From positions 218,501 through 282,500 of the forward strand of contig NZ_JAOQJK010000005.1 in the NCBI RefSeq assembly GCF_025567045.1: a DNA stretch of 64,000 nucleotides, written 5' to 3'. The position numbers and the translations under genes were made by a program. The notes beneath the pieces were generated by a model. The model made no database searches. It was given only the letters and a program-made list of their open reading frames with translations, and was not told where the DNA came from. Shown piece by piece: positions 8,650-18,352 of this stretch. Every line of letters starts with the position of its first letter. Position 1 is the stretch's first letter. The DNA comes from Barnesiella propionica (GTDB taxonomy: Bacteria; Bacteroidota; Bacteroidia; Bacteroidales; Barnesiellaceae).

Positions 8650-9990
8650 TTATAAATTTCTTACACAGTCTTTGAATTGTATACCGCGGTCTTCGTAACT
8701 TTTGAACAGATCGAAACTGGCACAGCATGGAGATAGTAACACCGTATCTCCGGGTTGTGCCGCCGCACTTGCTTTGATTACAGCCTCTTTCATGGAACCT
8801 GCATCGGCGATGTAAGGTACTTTTCCGTCGAAAAATTCATGAAGTTTCGAGTTATCCGCTCCCAAACAGATCAGAGCCGTAACTTTTTCTTTTACTAACT
8901 TTTCGATTTCGGTATAATCATTTCCTTTATCTTTTCCTCCTAATATTAGTACGACGGGAGTAGTCATACTTTCCAAAGCGTACCAGCATGAATTTACATT
9001 AGTTGCTTTTGAGTCGTTGATATATTGTACACCCCGTACTTTTGCTACTTTTTCAAGCCGGTGTTCTACTGCTTCGAAATCGCTCAACGCTTCTCTTATT
9101 TCATCTTTTTTTATGTCTAGCAGACGGGCAGAGAGACTGGCTGCCATAGAATTATATAAATTGTGGCGTCCGTGAAGAGATAATTTTTCTTCGTTAATGA
9201 TCATTTCGTCTCCCAAAGTCTCTATATGTATTTCGTGATCTTTTTTGTATGCCTTCACATCTTGTTTGTGAGTTTCGGCAAAAGGATATTTTTGGACCTT
9301 TAATTGTAGATTTTGTAATTTTTCTTTTATGACAGGATCGTCATTCCAGTAAATAAATGCGTCTTCTTCGGTCTGGTTTTGTGTGATACGGAATTTTGCA
9401 TTGACATAATTTTCCATATTGTAACCGTAACGATCCAGGTGGTCGGGGGTGATATTCAGTAATACCGCAATATTAGCTTTGAAATCATACATATTGTCCA
9501 GTTGGAAGCTGCTTAATTCGATAACGTAGTAATCGAAGTTTTCCGTAGCTACCTGAAGTGCTAAGCTTTTTCCTACATTTCCGGCCAATCCTACCTTGAG
9601 CCCTGCCTTTTTGAGTATATGATAAGTGAGCAGGGTGGTCGTGGTCTTTCCATTGCTGCCGGTGATGCAGATCATTCGCGCATGAGTATAGCGGCCTGCA
9701 AATTCAATTTCAGAAATTACAGGTATGTTTTTCTCTTTTATTTTGACGATTACAGGAGCTGTATCGGGAATGCCCGGACTTTTAATTACTTCATCTGCAT
9801 TTAGGATAAGAGATTCGGTATGCTGTCCTTCTTCCCAAGTGATATCATGCTGTTCGAGCAATTTTTTATAAGTGTCTTGTATCCGGGACATATCTGATAC
9901 AAAAACATCAAATCCTTTCACTTTTGCCAGGACGGCAGCTCCGGCACCGCTTTCGCCTGCTCCTAAAATTACGATTCTTTTACTTTCCAT
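8650..9990 (-). CDS. murD: UDP-N-acetylmuramoyl-L-alanine--D-glutamate ligase MurD
   Basis: MurD adds D-glutamate to UDP-MurNAc-L-Ala in the cytoplasm. The N-terminal dinucleotide-like motif is ILGAGESGAGAAVLA and the ATP-binding loop GSNGKTTT is at residues 111-118. Middle and C-terminal Mur-ligase features follow: NITPDHLDRYGYNMENY, INDSKATNVNSCWYALES and VLLSPCCASFDLFKSY. The length of 446 residues is normal. The gene lies 17 bases after mraY and 25 bases before ftsW. Confidence 0.97.
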   Translation of the reverse strand: MESKRIVILGAGESGAGAAVLAKVKGFDVFVSDMSRIQDTYKKLLEQHDITWEEGQHTESLILNADEVIKSPGIPDTAPVIVKIKEKNIPVISEIEFAGRYTHARMICITGSNGKTTTTLLTYHILKKAGLKVGLAGNVGKSLALQVATENFDYYVIELSSFQLDNMYDFKANIAVLLNITPDHLDRYGYNMENYVNAKFRITQNQTEEDAFIYWNDDPVIKEKLQNLQLKVQKYPFAETHKQDVKAYKKDHEIHIETLGDEMIINEEKLSLHGRHNLYNSMAASLSARLLDIKKDEIREALSDFEAVEHRLEKVAKVRGVQYINDSKATNVNSCWYALESMTTPVVLILGGKDKGNDYTEIEKLVKEKVTALICLGADNSKLHEFFDGKVPYIADAGSMKEAVIKASAAAQPGDTVLLSPCCASFDLFKSYEDRGIQFKDCVRNL

Positions 9991-10007
9991 GATTATTCCT
10001 CCTTTGG

Positions 10008-11267
10008 TTACCGCATTTTAAGTGTAACAATAGTGATGACAGCCAACATGATTCCCACGATCCAAAAACGTACCACGATCTTGGATTCAGGTACGGCATT
10101 GAAAGGACGTTGTATCAATGCATCTATTCCTGAGTTTCCGGATTTCTGGAAATGGTGGTGCAACGGTGTCATTTTAAATATTCGTTTTCCAGCACCGTAT
10201 TTTTTCTTAGTTATTTTAAAATAGGCGACTTGCAATACTACCGATAGGTTTTCCACCAGGAAAATAGCGCATAAAATAGGTATAAGAAGCTCTTTGTGAA
10301 TAATTATGGCAAAAACAGCGATAATTCCTCCTAAAGTAAGACTTCCGGTATCTCCCATAAATACCTGGGCCGGATACGCATTATACCATAAGAAACCTAT
10401 GGTTGCTCCAATGAAAGCGCTGATGAATACCACCAGTTCTTCACTTCCCGGGATATACATTATATTCAGGTAGGAAGCGTAAGCGATGTGCCCCGAAAGA
10501 TATGCCAGTATTCCCAGAGTCAACCCTATGATGGCAGAACTTCCGGTCGCCAGTCCGTCAAGACCGTCCGTAAGATTGGCGCCGTTCGATACGGCGGTAA
10601 CCACGAATATAGTCATTAATACGAAAATTACCCAACCTGCGGCTTGTGCATGCTTTCCCATAAACCCTGCAAGATCGGCATAATCGAAATTATTATTTTT
10701 GAAAAACGGTATGGTTGTTTGTGTGGATTTGATATTTTCAGGCGTATACTTTATTACTTCTTCGTTGTTTACCCCTTTTACCTGTACATTTTCGCGTATT
10801 ACTACATCGGGACTCAGATAAAGGGTGAGGCCTACGATGAGCCCCAATCCTATTTGTCCAATGATTTTGAAACGGCCGTGAAGTCCTTCTTTGTCTTTTT
10901 TGAAAACCTTTATATAATCATCGAGAAATCCCAGACTTCCCAGCCATACGGTTGTAACCAACATGAGAATCATGTAAATGTTGCTTAACTTTCCTACCAA
11001 CAGGCAGGGAATTAAAATGGCTATGATAATAATGATGCCTCCCATCGTAGGAGTACCTTTTTTGCTCATCTGACCTTCAAGGCCCAGATCCCGAACGATT
11101 TCTCCTATCTGAAGGAGTTGTAACTTATCTATGATGCGCCGTCCTATGATGGTTGCAATAAATAAGGAGAGAATGAGAGCGATGCCGGACCGGAATGAGA
11201 TGTAGTCAAACAGCCTGGAACCGGGTATATGGAGAGTTTCCAGATATTGAAATAAATAGTAAAGCAT
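10008..11267 (-). CDS. mraY: Phospho-N-acetylmuramoyl-pentapeptide-transferase MraY
   Basis: MraY transfers phospho-MurNAc-pentapeptide to undecaprenyl phosphate and so makes lipid I at the inner membrane. About ten transmembrane helices are present. Active-site regions are visible: [49 protein letters not shown] and the C-terminal [12 protein letters not shown]. At 419 residues it is longer than the usual 360. The extra length is a periplasmic insertion of about 50 residues between the fourth and fifth helices (around residues 165-210), which is also known from other Bacteroidota. The gene sits between murE and murD. Confidence 0.97.
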   Translation of the reverse strand: MLYYLFQYLETLHIPGSRLFDYISFRSGIALILSLFIATIIGRRIIDKLQLLQIGEIVRDLGLEGQMSKKGTPTMGGIIIIIAILIPCLLVGKLSNIYMILMLVTTVWLGSLGFLDDYIKVFKKDKEGLHGRFKIIGQIGLGLIVGLTLYLSPDVVIRENVQVKGVNNEEVIKYTPENIKSTQTTIPFFKNNNFDYADLAGFMGKHAQAAGWVIFVLMTIFVVTAVSNGANLTDGLDGLATGSSAIIGLTLGILAYLSGHIAYASYLNIMYIPGSEELVVFISAFIGATIGFLWYNAYPAQVFMGDTGSLTLGGIIAVFAIIIHKELLIPILCAIFLVENLSVVLQVAYFKITKKKYGAGKRIFKMTPLHHHFQKSGNSGIDALIQRPFNAVPESKIVVRFWIVGIMLAVITIVTLKMR

Positions 11268-11290
11268 TTCCTTTGCGTATTGTAATATTA

Positions 11291-12754
11291 TTATCTTTTG
11301 GTTTCTTCAAATAGTTTTTCGACTTCTTCTTTGTCATCGAAGTGATGTTTCACACCTTTTATTTCCTGGTAATTTTCATGACCTTTTCCGGCGATGAGTA
11401 TCACATCTCCCGGCTTTGCAAATTGAGTAGCAAGACGGATAGCTTCCCTTCTGTCGGCGATGGAGACGGTTTTGCGCCGTTCTTCCGGTGTCTCAAGTCC
11501 TGTAAGCATATCTTTCAGTATATCTTCCGGTTCTTCGAAGCGGGGGTTGTCTGATGTAAGAATGACTCTGTCGCTTGCGTTTACAGCCTCACGTGTCATG
11601 AGCGGACGTTTTCCTTTATCCCGGTTTCCTCCGGCCCCCACCACTGTTATGATTTCTCCTCTGTTCCTGAGAACTTCCCGTATCGAACCTAATACATTAT
11701 TCAGAGCATCAGGGGTATGAGCATAATCAATGACGACTGTATATCCGTCGGGAGAATGAAGAGTTTGGAAACGTCCTGTGACAGGCATAAGCAGACTCAT
11801 TTTAATGAGAACCTCCTCCGGGTTGCGGCCCAACAAACAAGCAGCTCCGTAAACCGAAAGCAGATTATATGCGTTGAATTTTCCGACAAACCTTACTTCA
11901 ACCTCTTTTCCGTTTATTTGTAATGTAGTTCCATCTATGCGGCTTTCAACGATATAACCTTTAAAGTCGGCCGGTGTACGCAGTGAATAAGTATGTTTTG
12001 AGGCCTTGGTATTTTGTAGCATGACCATTCCCGATTTATCGTCGAGGTTGGTAAGGGCGAATGCTTTATCTGGTAATTCATCGAAGAAGAGCTTTTTAGC
12101 TTTGAGATATGCTTCGACAGTTTTGTGATAATCCAGGTGGTCGCGTGTCAGGTTTGTAAATATTGCTCCATTGAAATCAAGGCCGGCAATACGGCGTTGC
12201 TGGGCTGAATGGGAACTGACTTCCATAAAGGCGTAGGTGCATCCGGAGTCTACCATTCTGCGTAAAAGCCCGTTTAACTGGATAGGATCCGGAGTCGTAT
12301 GCGTGGCAGGAACGGCTACGTCGTCAATATAGTTGCATACGGTGGAAAGTAAGCCTACTTTTTCTCCGAACAAGCGAAACATTTCATATAGCAAAGTCGC
12401 CGTGGTAGTTTTTCCGTTTGTTCCCGTAACTCCGGTTAAGACCAGTTCACGTGAAGGATATCCGTACCAAGCTGAAGCTAAGCGTGCCAGTGCTTCTGCG
12501 CTGTCTTTTACCTGGATATACAATATTTTTTTATCTGTTTTCGCGGGAATTTCTTCGCAAACTATTGCAACCGCTCCTTGTTCTATTGCCTTGTCTATAT
12601 ATTCATGCCCATCGGTATTCGTTCCACGTACGGCGACAAATAAAAAATTATCGCGAATATTTCTGGAATCGGAATCTATCCCGGCTACTTTTTCTACAGG
12701 ATTACCCTGGTGTGAAAGGGGCTTTATGTCTTGTATTAACTTTTTTAATTCCAT
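11291..12754 (-). CDS. murE: UDP-MurNAc-tripeptide ligase MurE, meso-diaminopimelate type
   Basis: MurE adds the third amino acid of the peptidoglycan stem peptide. The ATP-binding loop GTNGKTTT is at residues 111-118, and the carbamylated-lysine region and [13 protein letters not shown] are present. The specificity motif is DNPR at residues 402-405. In this family DNPR indicates meso-diaminopimelate, whereas DNPA-like sequences indicate lysine, so the wall should be of the DAP type. The length of 487 residues is normal. The gene lies 13 bases after ftsI. Confidence 0.97.
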   Translation of the reverse strand: MELKKLIQDIKPLSHQGNPVEKVAGIDSDSRNIRDNFLFVAVRGTNTDGHEYIDKAIEQGAVAIVCEEIPAKTDKKILYIQVKDSAEALARLASAWYGYPSRELVLTGVTGTNGKTTTATLLYEMFRLFGEKVGLLSTVCNYIDDVAVPATHTTPDPIQLNGLLRRMVDSGCTYAFMEVSSHSAQQRRIAGLDFNGAIFTNLTRDHLDYHKTVEAYLKAKKLFFDELPDKAFALTNLDDKSGMVMLQNTKASKHTYSLRTPADFKGYIVESRIDGTTLQINGKEVEVRFVGKFNAYNLLSVYGAACLLGRNPEEVLIKMSLLMPVTGRFQTLHSPDGYTVVIDYAHTPDALNNVLGSIREVLRNRGEIITVVGAGGNRDKGKRPLMTREAVNASDRVILTSDNPRFEEPEDILKDMLTGLETPEERRKTVSIADRREAIRLATQFAKPGDVILIAGKGHENYQEIKGVKHHFDDKEEVEKLFEETKR

Positions 12755-12767
12755 TGTAAATAGCTTC

Positions 12768-14870
12768 TTATATCTCTAATGTAATCCATATTTTTTGTCC
12801 TTTACGAATTGCCGTACCGGGAGGTATGGATTGGGTTTTTACTTTTCCTTTTCCTTTCAGACCAACCTTAAGCCCTGACTTTTCGAGAATATATAGCGCA
12901 TCTTTTGCACCCATATTCGTAACATTAGGGACGAAGGTATATGTTTTATCTAAGTCGTGTTGGATGTTTTGTTGTTCTTTGTCATATATCAGCCCGAGAT
13001 TTTTACAAACCGTATATGTGGCCTCTTCCGATCCGGTTTTTATACGAGGTTCAAAAGGACGGACGGTATCGCGTTTAATCTCCAGATGGGTATCTAACAA
13101 GCCCATGGCGAACATTTTTTCCGCAATGCTTTTCAACACACCTCCGGAATAGCGGGCTGCCGACGGCATACCCGGAAGGTCAGGTTCCGAAATAGTGACT
13201 ACACAGGAATATTGGGGATTTTCGGCCGGGAAGAAACCGCAGAATGTAATACGGTATCCGCTGTATCCTTCTTTGCCCCTCGACACTTTCGCTGTTCCTG
13301 TCTTTCCTGCTATTTTTACTTTGTCCGAGCGAACGGCCCGGGCAGTTCCTCCTTCTTCGAATACGACGCCGAATAACATTTTCTGGAGAGCTTGGGCTGT
13401 TTCCGGTTTACACATTTGTTCCCGTATGTATTCGGTATTGAATATCGAATCGGTTTTTCCCTCTTTAATAAGCTCTTTTACAAGTCTGGGACGTACGAAC
13501 TTGCCATTATTGGCTATGGTGTTGTACAGAGCGAGAATATAAATGGGCGGTATGGCAGTGGAATATCCGTAAGACATACGGGTAAGGTCTATTTTTCCTT
13601 CCAGGTTATTTTTTAAGTGCCGTATTTGTGGTATAACTGCTCCGGGAATATGTAAATTAAGAGGATCTGTGAACCCGATACGTTCGATTTCTTTTACGAA
13701 ACCGTCGGGGTTGTCTCCGAAGCCTTTTAAAGTTATGACCGATAATCCGATGTTCGAAGAGTACCATATACATTGTTCTGCGGTGATTTGTGCTCGCGGA
13801 TGGGTGTCGGTTATCGGCTTGTTTGCCGGAAACGGGAACCTTCCGTTATGAACGTTGACCAGGTCGTGCGGTCTTACGATTCCCTTGTCCAGTGCGATCA
13901 TCATTGACAGAGCTTTTACTGTAGACCCCGGTTCGTATGCTCTTACCGCTTCGTTCGTTCCTTCATAATAATCACCGTTGGAAGTGCGTGTAAGATTTGA
14001 CATTGCCTTGATATCTCCGGTGGCAACTTCCATGACTACTGCAACGCCGAATTGTGCATTAATAGGCTTTATGATATCCAGTAAGGATTGTTCTGTTATA
14101 TCTTGTATGTCTATGTCGAGTGTGGTTTTCACATCTACTCCTCTGGTAGGAGGTGTTTCTTCCCAGCCGATAATTCCGCTGGTCACTTGCTTTTTTACAC
14201 GTTGGCCCGGTTTCCCTTTCAGTAAGTTATCGAATGATTTTTCAAGGCCGCTGGAACCGCACTGGTTTTCATCCACATTACCGATGGCCCGTGAAGCCAT
14301 GGAACCGAAAGGTTTCAGCCGTTGTATTTTTGCATCCTCGGGACGGCATATATGCAATCCGGTATGAGATGCAAATTCCCTTTGATATCTTTTGTGATTA
14401 AAAAAAGGAAATGTTTTTATCTCTTGAAAATCTTTGTCGAAAACATCCCTTACCAGAACGTAATTTCTGTTTTTGTCTCTTCTTTCGTAAGCTTTGCGGA
14501 TATCTTTATTATATTGCTTTGCTGTTTTATTAGGAAATTTTCTGGCCAGAGCCTCGCTCAGGGCCGGAAGCTCTTTGAGGAAAATAGTGTCTTTATCGAA
14601 TTTGGAAGCTTTAAAATCTATAAGAACATGATATAGTACAATGTCTGTCGCCATGATGCGTCCGTCTGAAGCCAGAATATCACCCCGATACGGTTTTAAT
14701 GTATCAATGCGTGAGAGTTCGGACATAGCCTTTGCATTCCAGTGTCTGGCGTCGATAAAGCAGGTATGTGCGGCCTTAGTAATAATCCAGCCGGCAAACA
14801 TCAATGTCAACGTTATAATGATAGAATATCTGAATAATATATGTGCGCTGTTTTTAGTCTTTTTCGCCAT
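12768..14870 (-). CDS. ftsI: Septal penicillin-binding protein FtsI with C-terminal PASTA domain
   Basis: This class B PBP cross-links septal peptidoglycan in partnership with FtsW. It has one N-terminal membrane helix (about residues 13-32), a PBP dimerisation domain and a transpeptidase domain. The catalytic serine is S316 in SxxK (GSTVK). The SxN motif is in WYSSNIGLS and the KTGT motif in [10 protein letters not shown]. The last 60 or so residues form one PASTA domain ([20 protein letters not shown]), which can bind uncross-linked wall. The length of 700 residues fits PASTA-bearing FtsI proteins of this phylum. Its start overlaps the end of the FtsL-like gene by 17 bases. Confidence 0.96.
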   Translation of the reverse strand: MAKKTKNSAHILFRYSIIITLTLMFAGWIITKAAHTCFIDARHWNAKAMSELSRIDTLKPYRGDILASDGRIMATDIVLYHVLIDFKASKFDKDTIFLKELPALSEALARKFPNKTAKQYNKDIRKAYERRDKNRNYVLVRDVFDKDFQEIKTFPFFNHKRYQREFASHTGLHICRPEDAKIQRLKPFGSMASRAIGNVDENQCGSSGLEKSFDNLLKGKPGQRVKKQVTSGIIGWEETPPTRGVDVKTTLDIDIQDITEQSLLDIIKPINAQFGVAVVMEVATGDIKAMSNLTRTSNGDYYEGTNEAVRAYEPGSTVKALSMMIALDKGIVRPHDLVNVHNGRFPFPANKPITDTHPRAQITAEQCIWYSSNIGLSVITLKGFGDNPDGFVKEIERIGFTDPLNLHIPGAVIPQIRHLKNNLEGKIDLTRMSYGYSTAIPPIYILALYNTIANNGKFVRPRLVKELIKEGKTDSIFNTEYIREQMCKPETAQALQKMLFGVVFEEGGTARAVRSDKVKIAGKTGTAKVSRGKEGYSGYRITFCGFFPAENPQYSCVVTISEPDLPGMPSAARYSGGVLKSIAEKMFAMGLLDTHLEIKRDTVRPFEPRIKTGSEEATYTVCKNLGLIYDKEQQNIQHDLDKTYTFVPNVTNMGAKDALYILEKSGLKVGLKGKGKVKTQSIPPGTAIRKGQKIWITLEI

Positions 14871-15228
14871 AGTCCTCTCTTTCCAATTTATAAGGTGGAT
14901 ACATGGGAATGCCCAGATTAAGTTGTTGTTTTTCTACTAAGTCTTGTATTTGTGACTGACGTATCATACCTCTGTAGTGGGCCGATTGTTTAAGATATTC
15001 CGAACGGGCATTCGTTAATTTATATTTCAGGGTGTTGATTTCTTTTATTTTTGATTGACAGGAATACCGGTTACTGATAAATGCAAATATCAGTAGAACG
15101 ACTATCCCGATGTTCTTCCAGTGTTTATAAAAAAGCTCATCCGAGAAAATTCGTCCCTGTACCGTTTTTTTTAGAATTTGAAAAGCGGTCATCCCGGTTT
15201 CAGTTTTTTTCTCTGCATTTGCTCCCAT
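14854..15228 (-). CDS. FtsL-like bitopic division protein
   Basis: This 124-residue protein lies where ftsL lies in dcw clusters, between rsmH and ftsI. It has a charged N-terminal cytoplasmic tail, one membrane helix (about residues 39-53, NIGIVVLLIFAF) and then a periplasmic segment with heptad-like spacing (about residues 58-100). That is the topology expected of FtsL, which forms a coiled-coil complex with FtsB and FtsQ and activates FtsW-FtsI. Sequence conservation in the FtsL family is too low to confirm the name by reading, so the assignment rests on topology and position. Its 3' end overlaps the ftsI start by 17 bases. Confidence 0.8.
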   Translation of the reverse strand: MGANAEKKTETGMTAFQILKKTVQGRIFSDELFYKHWKNIGIVVLLIFAFISNRYSCQSKIKEINTLKYKLTNARSEYLKQSAHYRGMIRQSQIQDLVEKQQLNLGIPMYPPYKLEREDYGEKD

Positions 15229-15252
15229 ACTTATAGCGTTAATAATTTCCGG

Positions 15253-16161
15253 TTATATTTTTTCTGCTATTCTTAATTTTGCGCTTCGTGACCGGGGATT
15301 CCTTTCTATTTCCTCATCCGAAGGTGTGATTACTTTATTATTGATCAGCTTGAACGGCGTATTTATTTTTCCGTAAAAATCTTTTTTAGTTTGTCCTTCT
15401 ATATTCCCTGTCTTTAAAAAATTCTTTACCATGCGGTCTTCCAGCGAATGATAGGTAAGAATGACCAGCCTTCCGCCGGGTTTTAATAGAGAGGACGATT
15501 GTTGCAATAATTGTTTCAGACTGTCCATTTCATGATTTACTTCTATCCGTAATGCCTGAAAGAGTTGTGCCAATTCTTTTTTTTCTTGTTTATTGCTGAT
15601 AAAAGGCTTTACAATTGACAGTAATTGCTCTGTCGTTTCGATTTTTCCTGTATTCCTGGCTTTTACCAGGGCGGAAGCTATTTTTCTGGATGTTTTCAGC
15701 TCTCCGTATAAGTACAGGATGTCTGCCAAACGCTCCTCATTATAGGTGTTGATAATATCTTCGGCGGTAAGATCTGCATGTTTATTCATGCGCATGTCCA
15801 GTCTTCCTTCAAAGCGAAAAGAAAATCCTCGTTGCGAATCGTCAAAATGGTGGAATGATACCCCCAGATCGGCTAAGATTCCATCTATTTTCGTGACATG
15901 GTGAAACTTCATAAAATTTTTGAGGAACCGAAAATTACTGCGTATGAATGTAAACCGTTTGTCTTCTATGATATTTTGTTCAGCATCTTCATCCTGGTCG
16001 AATGCATATAAATGGCCGCTATTATTCAGCAGACGTAATATCTCACGGGAATGTCCTCCTCCCCCGAATGTAACGTCGACATAGATCCCGTCCGGTTTCA
16101 GGTTGAGACCGGCCATACATTCATTCAATAATGCAGGTATATGATATATAGGCTTTTGCAT
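15253..16161 (-). CDS. rsmH: 16S rRNA (cytosine1402-N4)-methyltransferase RsmH (MraW)
   Basis: RsmH methylates N4 of cytosine 1402 in the 16S rRNA decoding site using S-adenosylmethionine. The SAM-binding motif is VDVTFGGGGHSREILRLL. Other family blocks are DGILADLGVSFHHFDDSQRG, FQALRIEVNHEMDSL and ILTYHSLEDRMVKNFL. I chose the ATG at 16161 (302 residues, starting MQKPIYHIPALL) over an in-frame TTG at 16179, because it begins at the conserved segment. It is the first gene of the cluster. The mraZ gene that often comes before it is absent; the upstream gene is divergent. Confidence 0.95.
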   Translation of the reverse strand: MQKPIYHIPALLNECMAGLNLKPDGIYVDVTFGGGGHSREILRLLNNSGHLYAFDQDEDAEQNIIEDKRFTFIRSNFRFLKNFMKFHHVTKIDGILADLGVSFHHFDDSQRGFSFRFEGRLDMRMNKHADLTAEDIINTYNEERLADILYLYGELKTSRKIASALVKARNTGKIETTEQLLSIVKPFISNKQEKKELAQLFQALRIEVNHEMDSLKQLLQQSSSLLKPGGRLVILTYHSLEDRMVKNFLKTGNIEGQTKKDFYGKINTPFKLINNKVITPSDEEIERNPRSRSAKLRIAEKI

Positions 16162-16201
16162 GATTTTATCGAATCCCAAGATATCTAAGCTTTTTAGAGT
16201 G

Positions 16202-16209
16202 TAAAGATA
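16202..16209 (-). promoter_or_regulatory. Candidate -7 box of the dcw operon promoter
   Basis: On the minus strand this reads TATCTTTA, which matches seven of eight positions of the Bacteroides -7 consensus TAnnTTTG. It lies about 40 bases upstream of the rsmH ATG in the divergent region with the glsA-like gene. No clear TTTG -33 element is visible, so support is moderate. Confidence 0.4.
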
Positions 16210-16415
16210 TGGATTTTTATTGTATACTTCTTTATGAAAATCTTATTTTTTTCAATCGTTTCAAGCATACATTTTTCTTTGTTTATACTTTTCGGTTTCT
16301 TGTGTGTGGGAACGAAATATTCTTTTACAATGGAGGAAAATGTATTGAAATCGTTTTTATGTTTAAAATCGGATAAAAAAAATCGTAATTGAATAATAAA
16401 GAATAAAAAATCCTG

Positions 16416-16423
16416 TAATTTTG
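16416..16423 (+). promoter_or_regulatory. -7 box for the glsA-glsB-like operon
   Basis: The sequence TAATTTTG fits TAnnTTTG exactly and ends 17 bases before the ATG at 16441. This implies a very short leader and rules out the upstream in-frame GTG at 16423 as the start, because it overlaps the box. Confidence 0.55.
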
Positions 16424-16440
16424 TGCGATATTTATTAATT

Positions 16441-17265
16441 ATGGAATCTTTGTCACCGCTGCAATTAGATGTAGAAGAAATTGTAAAAAATAAAGCTCCC
16501 AAGTATGCTTCCAAGATACCTGGTTTTGCCTTTCGTTATCTGGAACGGGTTATTTGCCAGGAAGGGTTAAATGAATTATTGCGGGAGAATCATGGGAAAG
16601 AAGGGGTGGAATTTGCAACAGCTGTCCTGTCTGATCTGAATGTTTCCATAAAAGTTATCGGTGAAGAAAATATACCGGATGAGGGTCGTTTTACCTTTGC
16701 TTCCAATCATCCTTTAGGTGGGCTTGACGGCATGGGATTAATTTCTTGGTTCGGCAAGAAGTATGAAGGTAAAATTAAATTTATGGTTAATGATCTGCTG
16801 ATGAATGTGAAGCCTTTGGCTCCTGTTTTTTTGCCGATTAATAAACATGGCGGACAGGCAAAAGGGTCTACCGAGATCATTAATAAAGCATATGAATCGG
16901 ATGATCAGATACTGGTTTTTCCTGCAGGTCTCGTTTCCCGCCGCCAAGGAAAAGATATCAGGGATCTGGAATGGAAAAAGGCATTTATAACTAAAACCGT
17001 CCAATTCCGACGGGATATAATCCCTCTTTATTTCGACGGGCTTAACAGCGGTCGGTTTTATAAGTTTGCACAAATTCGTAAACGTTTAGGTCTCAAATTC
17101 AATATAGAAATGATATATTTGCCAAGTGAAATGTTCAAAAGCCGGAACAAGACTTTTCGGGTTTACGTAGGTAAGCCTATTCCTTGGCAATCTTTGGATA
17201 AGTCAAAGACTGTTGCGGAGTGGGCAGAATATATTAAAGACATAGTTTATCACATTAAAAAATAA
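16441..17265 (+). CDS. PlsC-like O-acyltransferase, GlsA-like (glycine lipid synthesis)
   Basis: This 274-residue protein belongs to the 1-acylglycerol-phosphate acyltransferase superfamily. The catalytic segment NHPLGGLDGMG places the His at residue 90 and the Asp at 96, a variant spacing seen in the hemolysin-type branch of PlsC. A second block reads ILVFPAGLVSRRQGKDIRDL. The next gene encodes a GNAT-fold N-acyltransferase 13 bases downstream. In Bacteroides thetaiotaomicron such a pair (GlsA and GlsB) makes glycine lipids: GlsB N-acylates glycine to commendamide and GlsA O-acylates the hydroxy fatty acid. The same role is inferred here from the pairing and the motifs. It probably acts at the inner face of the cytoplasmic membrane. 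Confidence 0.82.
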   Translation: MESLSPLQLDVEEIVKNKAPKYASKIPGFAFRYLERVICQEGLNELLRENHGKEGVEFATAVLSDLNVSIKVIGEENIPDEGRFTFASNHPLGGLDGMGLISWFGKKYEGKIKFMVNDLLMNVKPLAPVFLPINKHGGQAKGSTEIINKAYESDDQILVFPAGLVSRRQGKDIRDLEWKKAFITKTVQFRRDIIPLYFDGLNSGRFYKFAQIRKRLGLKFNIEMIYLPSEMFKSRNKTFRVYVGKPIPWQSLDKSKTVAEWAEYIKDIVYHIKK

Positions 17266-17278
17266 AAGCACGTTTGCT

Positions 17279-18226
17279 ATGGAAGATTTTATATCCCCGG
17301 TGGACAAGGACTTATTGAAGTCGGAGCTCACTCTCGAAAGATTTATGAGGGATACTCGTAAGGGTGATAATAAAATATATATCGTCAATTGCAATAACGC
17401 TCCGAATGTTATGCGTGAAATAGGACGCTTGCGTGAGATCGCTTTTCGTACCGCCGGTGGAGGTACGGGACGTTCGATGGATATAGACGAGTTTGATACC
17501 ATGGAAGAGCCTTGTCAGCAGTTGATAGTCTGGAATCCCGAGGCGGAAGAAATAATCGGGGGATATAGGTTCATTTTGGGAGAAAATATCCGTTATGATG
17601 AAAACGGGAGGCCGTGTATCGCTACATCACACATGTTTGATTTTTCACCTGAGTTCATTAGGGATTATATGCCGCATACTCTGGAGTTAGGACGTTCTTT
17701 TGTAACACTTGAATATCAGTCTTCCAAGGCAGGAGCTAAAGGTCTTTTCGCTTTGGATAATTTGTGGGACGGTTTGGGTGCATTGACGGTCGATTATCCT
17801 CAGATAGAATACTTCTTCGGCAAAGTAACCATGTATCCTTCGTATTCTACGGAGGGAAGAAATATGATCCTTTATTTTTTGAACAAGCATTTTCCCGACC
17901 CCCAGCACTTAGTTTGGCCGCGTATGCCTTTAAAGACAAATACTGATGAGGAAAAAATGAAAGATCTGTTCATATATGATTCTTTTAAAGACGATTATAA
18001 AGTGCTGAACCAGCAGGTGCGTGCACTGGGTTACAATATACCGCCTTTAGTAAATGCATATATGGGTTTATCTCCTACCATGCGTATGTTCGGTACGGCG
18101 ATAAACGATGAGTTCGGTGATGTGGAAGAGACAGGAATTCTTATTGCGGTAAAAGAAATACTGGAAGAAAAACGCAGTCGTTATATAGAGACTTATGATA
18201 AGTTGCCGCCTATCAAGATATCGTGA
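17279..18226 (+). CDS. GNAT-family acyl transferase, GlsB-like glycine N-acyltransferase
   Basis: This 315-residue protein resembles the Acetyltransf_5 (hemolysin-like) group that includes commendamide synthases and GlsB. Recognisable blocks are IGRLREIAFRTAGGGTGRSM, EEIIGGYRFILGENI, LELGRSFVTLEYQSSKAGAK and GLFALDNLWDGLGAL. In characterised relatives it attaches a 3-hydroxy fatty acid to the amino group of glycine. The O-acyltransferase partner is encoded 13 bases upstream, and a strong terminator follows, so the pair forms a complete two-gene operon. The substrate is inferred from family and pairing. Confidence 0.85.
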   Translation: MEDFISPVDKDLLKSELTLERFMRDTRKGDNKIYIVNCNNAPNVMREIGRLREIAFRTAGGGTGRSMDIDEFDTMEEPCQQLIVWNPEAEEIIGGYRFILGENIRYDENGRPCIATSHMFDFSPEFIRDYMPHTLELGRSFVTLEYQSSKAGAKGLFALDNLWDGLGALTVDYPQIEYFFGKVTMYPSYSTEGRNMILYFLNKHFPDPQHLVWPRMPLKTNTDEEKMKDLFIYDSFKDDYKVLNQQVRALGYNIPPLVNAYMGLSPTMRMFGTAINDEFGDVEETGILIAVKEILEEKRSRYIETYDKLPPIKIS

Positions 18227-18242
18227 CAAAAAGCCTTTTGGC

Positions 18243-18296
18243 TAAAATAATACTCCGGGATATGACATAATTATCATATCCCGGAGTATTATTTTA
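18243..18296. terminator. Rho-independent terminator after the glsB-like gene
   Basis: A perfect 23-bp inverted repeat (18243-18265 and 18274-18296) flanks an 8-base loop. It runs from AT to GC in the stem centre and begins and ends in A/T runs, so it should work on both strands. Confidence 0.85.
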
Positions 18297-18317
18297 TATA
18301 TGTTGTCTGCATTTTAG

Positions 18318-18325
18318 TATATTTG
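18318..18325 (+). promoter_or_regulatory. -7 box for the WG-repeat lipoprotein gene
   Basis: TATATTTG matches TAnnTTTG exactly and lies 28 bases before the ATG at 18353, downstream of the preceding terminator. Confidence 0.55.
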
Positions 18326-18352
18326 TAGTGTGCACTTTTAATTACGACGGTT

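Noticed and set aside
12768-12950. PASTA domain on FtsI as evidence of transfer from Firmicutes
   Set aside because: PASTA-bearing FtsI is normal in Bacteroidota, and codon use and context do not differ from the neighbours.
16194-16514. Minus-strand frame of 106 codons upstream of rsmH
   Set aside because: It covers the divergent promoter region and the first codons of the glsA-like gene and has low-complexity Lys/Phe/Ile content without family features.
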